From: Aquabacterium sp. A3
GTDB taxonomy: Bacteria; Pseudomonadota; Gammaproteobacteria; Burkholderiales; Burkholderiaceae_C
Assembly (NCBI RefSeq): GCF_038069945.1
Contig: NZ_JBBPEV010000001.1
Coordinates: 2,046,001-2,110,000 of the forward strand
Direction: 5' to 3'
Length of the DNA stretch: 64,000 nt
The translations under genes and the position numbers were made by a program. A model generated the notes under the pieces. The model ran no database searches. It was not told the origin of the DNA and saw only the letters and a program-made list of their open reading frames with translations. Shown in pieces: positions 62,651 to 64,000 of the stretch (within the stretch, counting starts at the first letter, position 1; every line of letters starts with the position of its first letter).

Positions 62651-64000
62651 GCCGCGCCCTCCAGGGCCGAGGGGTCGGCGGGCACGGCGGTGGTGGGCAC
62701 GCCGGCCGGGGTGCTCAGGATCTGGCTGCTGTAGTGCTCGGTGTTACGCGGGCGTGGCGTGGGCATGCGCTGCACGCCCTTCACCGATTGCCCCCAGCCG
62801 GCGGCCTCGGCCACCAGGCGGCTGTCGCGCATCACGAAGCGGCCCCGCACCAGCGTGTGCACCGGCACCCCTTGCACGGCGCGGCCGTTCCAGGGCGAGA
62901 TCTTGCTGATCGATTGCAGCCGCCCTTGCGACAGCACCGCACGGCGGTCCATGTCCACCACGGCGATGTCGGCATGCGCGCCCACGGCCAGCACGCCCTT
63001 GGTGCCGTACAGGCCCCAGGCCTTGGCGGGGGCGGCGGCGCTCCACTTCACGTAGTCCATCAGCGTGGCACGCTGGCGGTTCACTTCGGTCAGCATCAGC
63101 GGCATCTGGGTTTCCACACCCGGGAAGCCGCAATCGCATTGCCAGATGCTCTCGCGGGTTTTTTCTGCGGGCGCGTGGGGGGCGTGGTCGGTGGCGATCA
63201 TGTCGATGGTGCCGTCCATCAAGGCATCCCACAGCGGCAGGTTGTGGCGCTCTTCGCGGATGGGCGGGTTCAGGCGCAAGATGCCGCCCAGGCGCAGCAT
63301 GTCCTTGGTGTTGAGCAGCAGGTACTGCGGGCAGGTCTCCACCGTCACGTCCACGCTGCGTTGCTTGGCTGCGCGCAGCACAAACAGCGAATCGGCGGCG
63401 CTGTGGTGCGCGATGTGCACGCGTGCGCCCGTCCATTCGGCCAGGGTCAGCACGCGGCCAATGGCCTCGATCTCGGCCACGGCGGGGCGGGCCGCCAGGT
63501 GGGCCAGCGGGTCGATGCGGCCGGCCGCCTCCATCAGGTGCTGGCGGCGCGCCATGATCGATGAGTTCTCGGCATGCACCACGGTGCGGATGCCCAAGGG
63601 CGCCAGCTTCTCGAAGCCCTCCAGCAAGGCGCCGTCGGTGGGCGCGGGCAGGTTGCCGAAGGTGTTGCCCACAAAGGCCTTGAAGCTGGTCACGCCGGCG
63701 TCCAGCAACTCCTCCAGGCGGTCGATGGTGTCGTCGCCCAGCAGGCCGTGGATGCCGTAGTCCACGTATGACGATTCGGCCGCCTTTTGCTTCAGGCGCA
63801 GCGCCTCGATGGTGCCGGTGGGCGGGTTGGTGTTGGGCATCTCGAACACCGTGGTCACACCACCGCAGGCCGCCGCGGCCGAGCCCGTCTTCCAGGTTTC
63901 TTTGTGCGGATAGCCCGGGTCGCGAAAGTGCACGTGGCTGTCAATGGCCCCGGGCAGCAGGTACTGCCCATCGGCGCGCAGCTCTTCGCGGGCGCTGGGC
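62647..64000 (-). CDS. Dihydroorotase/allantoinase-type amidohydrolase, 5' end outside window
   Basis: The gene runs to the window edge and lacks its N-terminus. The preserved part starts within LLPGAIDSHVHFRDPG (metal-binding HxH), then VTTVFEMPNTNPPTG, TSFKAFVGNTFG (the carbamylated Lys is in SFKAF) and VHAENSSIMARR. Further on, GARVHIAHHSAAD and MIATDHAPHAPAEK supply the remaining ligands. It is an amidohydrolase of the dihydroorotase/allantoinase/hydantoinase group, acting on a cyclic or ureido substrate; ureidomalonate is possible beside the barbiturase. It is the most upstream visible gene of the operon. Confidence 0.9.
   Translation of the reverse strand, partial: PSAREELRADGQYLLPGAIDSHVHFRDPGYPHKETWKTGSAAAACGGVTTVFEMPNTNPPTGTIEALRLKQKAAESSYVDYGIHGLLGDDTIDRLEELLDAGVTSFKAFVGNTFGNLPAPTDGALLEGFEKLAPLGIRTVVHAENSSIMARRQHLMEAAGRIDPLAHLAARPAVAEIEAIGRVLTLAEWTGARVHIAHHSAADSLFVLRAAKQRSVDVTVETCPQYLLLNTKDMLRLGGILRLNPPIREERHNLPLWDALMDGTIDMIATDHAPHAPAEKTRESIWQCDCGFPGVETQMPLMLTEVNRQRATLMDYVKWSAAAPAKAWGLYGTKGVLAVGAHADIAVVDMDRRAVLSQGRLQSISKISPWNGRAVQGVPVHTLVRGRFVMRDSRLVAEAAGWGQSVKGVQRMPTPRPRNTEHYSSQILSTPAGVPTTAVPADPSALEGAA

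Overview
This is a high-GC window from a Burkholderiales bacterium, probably close to the Comamonadaceae or Aquabacterium/Leptothrix-type lineages. Three things point there. The replication-origin locus has the usual order (mnmE, yidC, yidD, rnpA, rpmH on the minus strand; dnaA, dnaN, gyrB on the plus strand). Three proteins carry PEP-CTERM sorting tails. An intergenic palindromic repeat at about 44.3 kb looks like one common in that family. This assignment is from memory of gene order and repeats, not from a search.

Layout. 0-3.7 kb: a 5'-truncated hybrid histidine kinase facing an HD-GYP response regulator and a cyclic-nucleotide-binding protein. 3.8-16.0 kb: the origin region with DnaA boxes, with two PEP-CTERM genes wedged between dnaN and gyrB. 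16.0-24.5 kb: an 8.5-kb accessory element inserted exactly at the gyrB stop codon. 24.6-28.1 kb: DUF2130, PEP-CTERM, glycine-zipper lipoprotein, DUF2789 and TetR genes. 28.1-34.9 kb: an RND efflux operon with an extra solute-binding-like gene. 35-38.7 kb: hutG, a LysR regulator, an FAD oxidase and hutD. 38.7-40.5 kb: a hipBA toxin-antitoxin pair. 40.5-45.8 kb: an XRE-cupin regulator and a glnT/glutamate-synthase-like operon behind a candidate sigma-54 promoter. 45.8-54 kb: an RCC1/PKD lipoprotein, a 1008-residue secreted protein of unknown function and a divergent two-component system. 54-64 kb: an ornithine cyclodeaminase homologue and a minus-strand operon for heterocycle (pyrimidine/barbiturate-like) catabolism and uptake.

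The most interesting part is the 16.0-24.5 kb element. Its ends share a near-perfect inverted repeat (GTTGTCGGGTGACAC), and each end carries three copies of an AGTGAAAA motif, an architecture like that of Tn7/Tn5053-type transposon ends. No transposase is visible in the window. The gyrB terminator appears to have been pushed about 8.5 kb away. The cargo looks like a defence island: a PIN-like protein, a DUF4393/Abi-alpha-like protein, and a tightly overlapping three-gene operon encoding a ComEC-like metallo-beta-lactamase-fold protein, a single-chain E2-E1-JAB ubiquitin-like conjugation/deconjugation protein, and a patatin-like phospholipase. The operon resembles type II CBASS with the CD-NTase replaced by an MBL-fold protein. 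It has its own promoter with an overlapping palindrome, and a small gene of possible ribbon-helix-helix type lies upstream in the opposite direction.

All functions are inferred from sequence motifs read by eye. No database search was possible.
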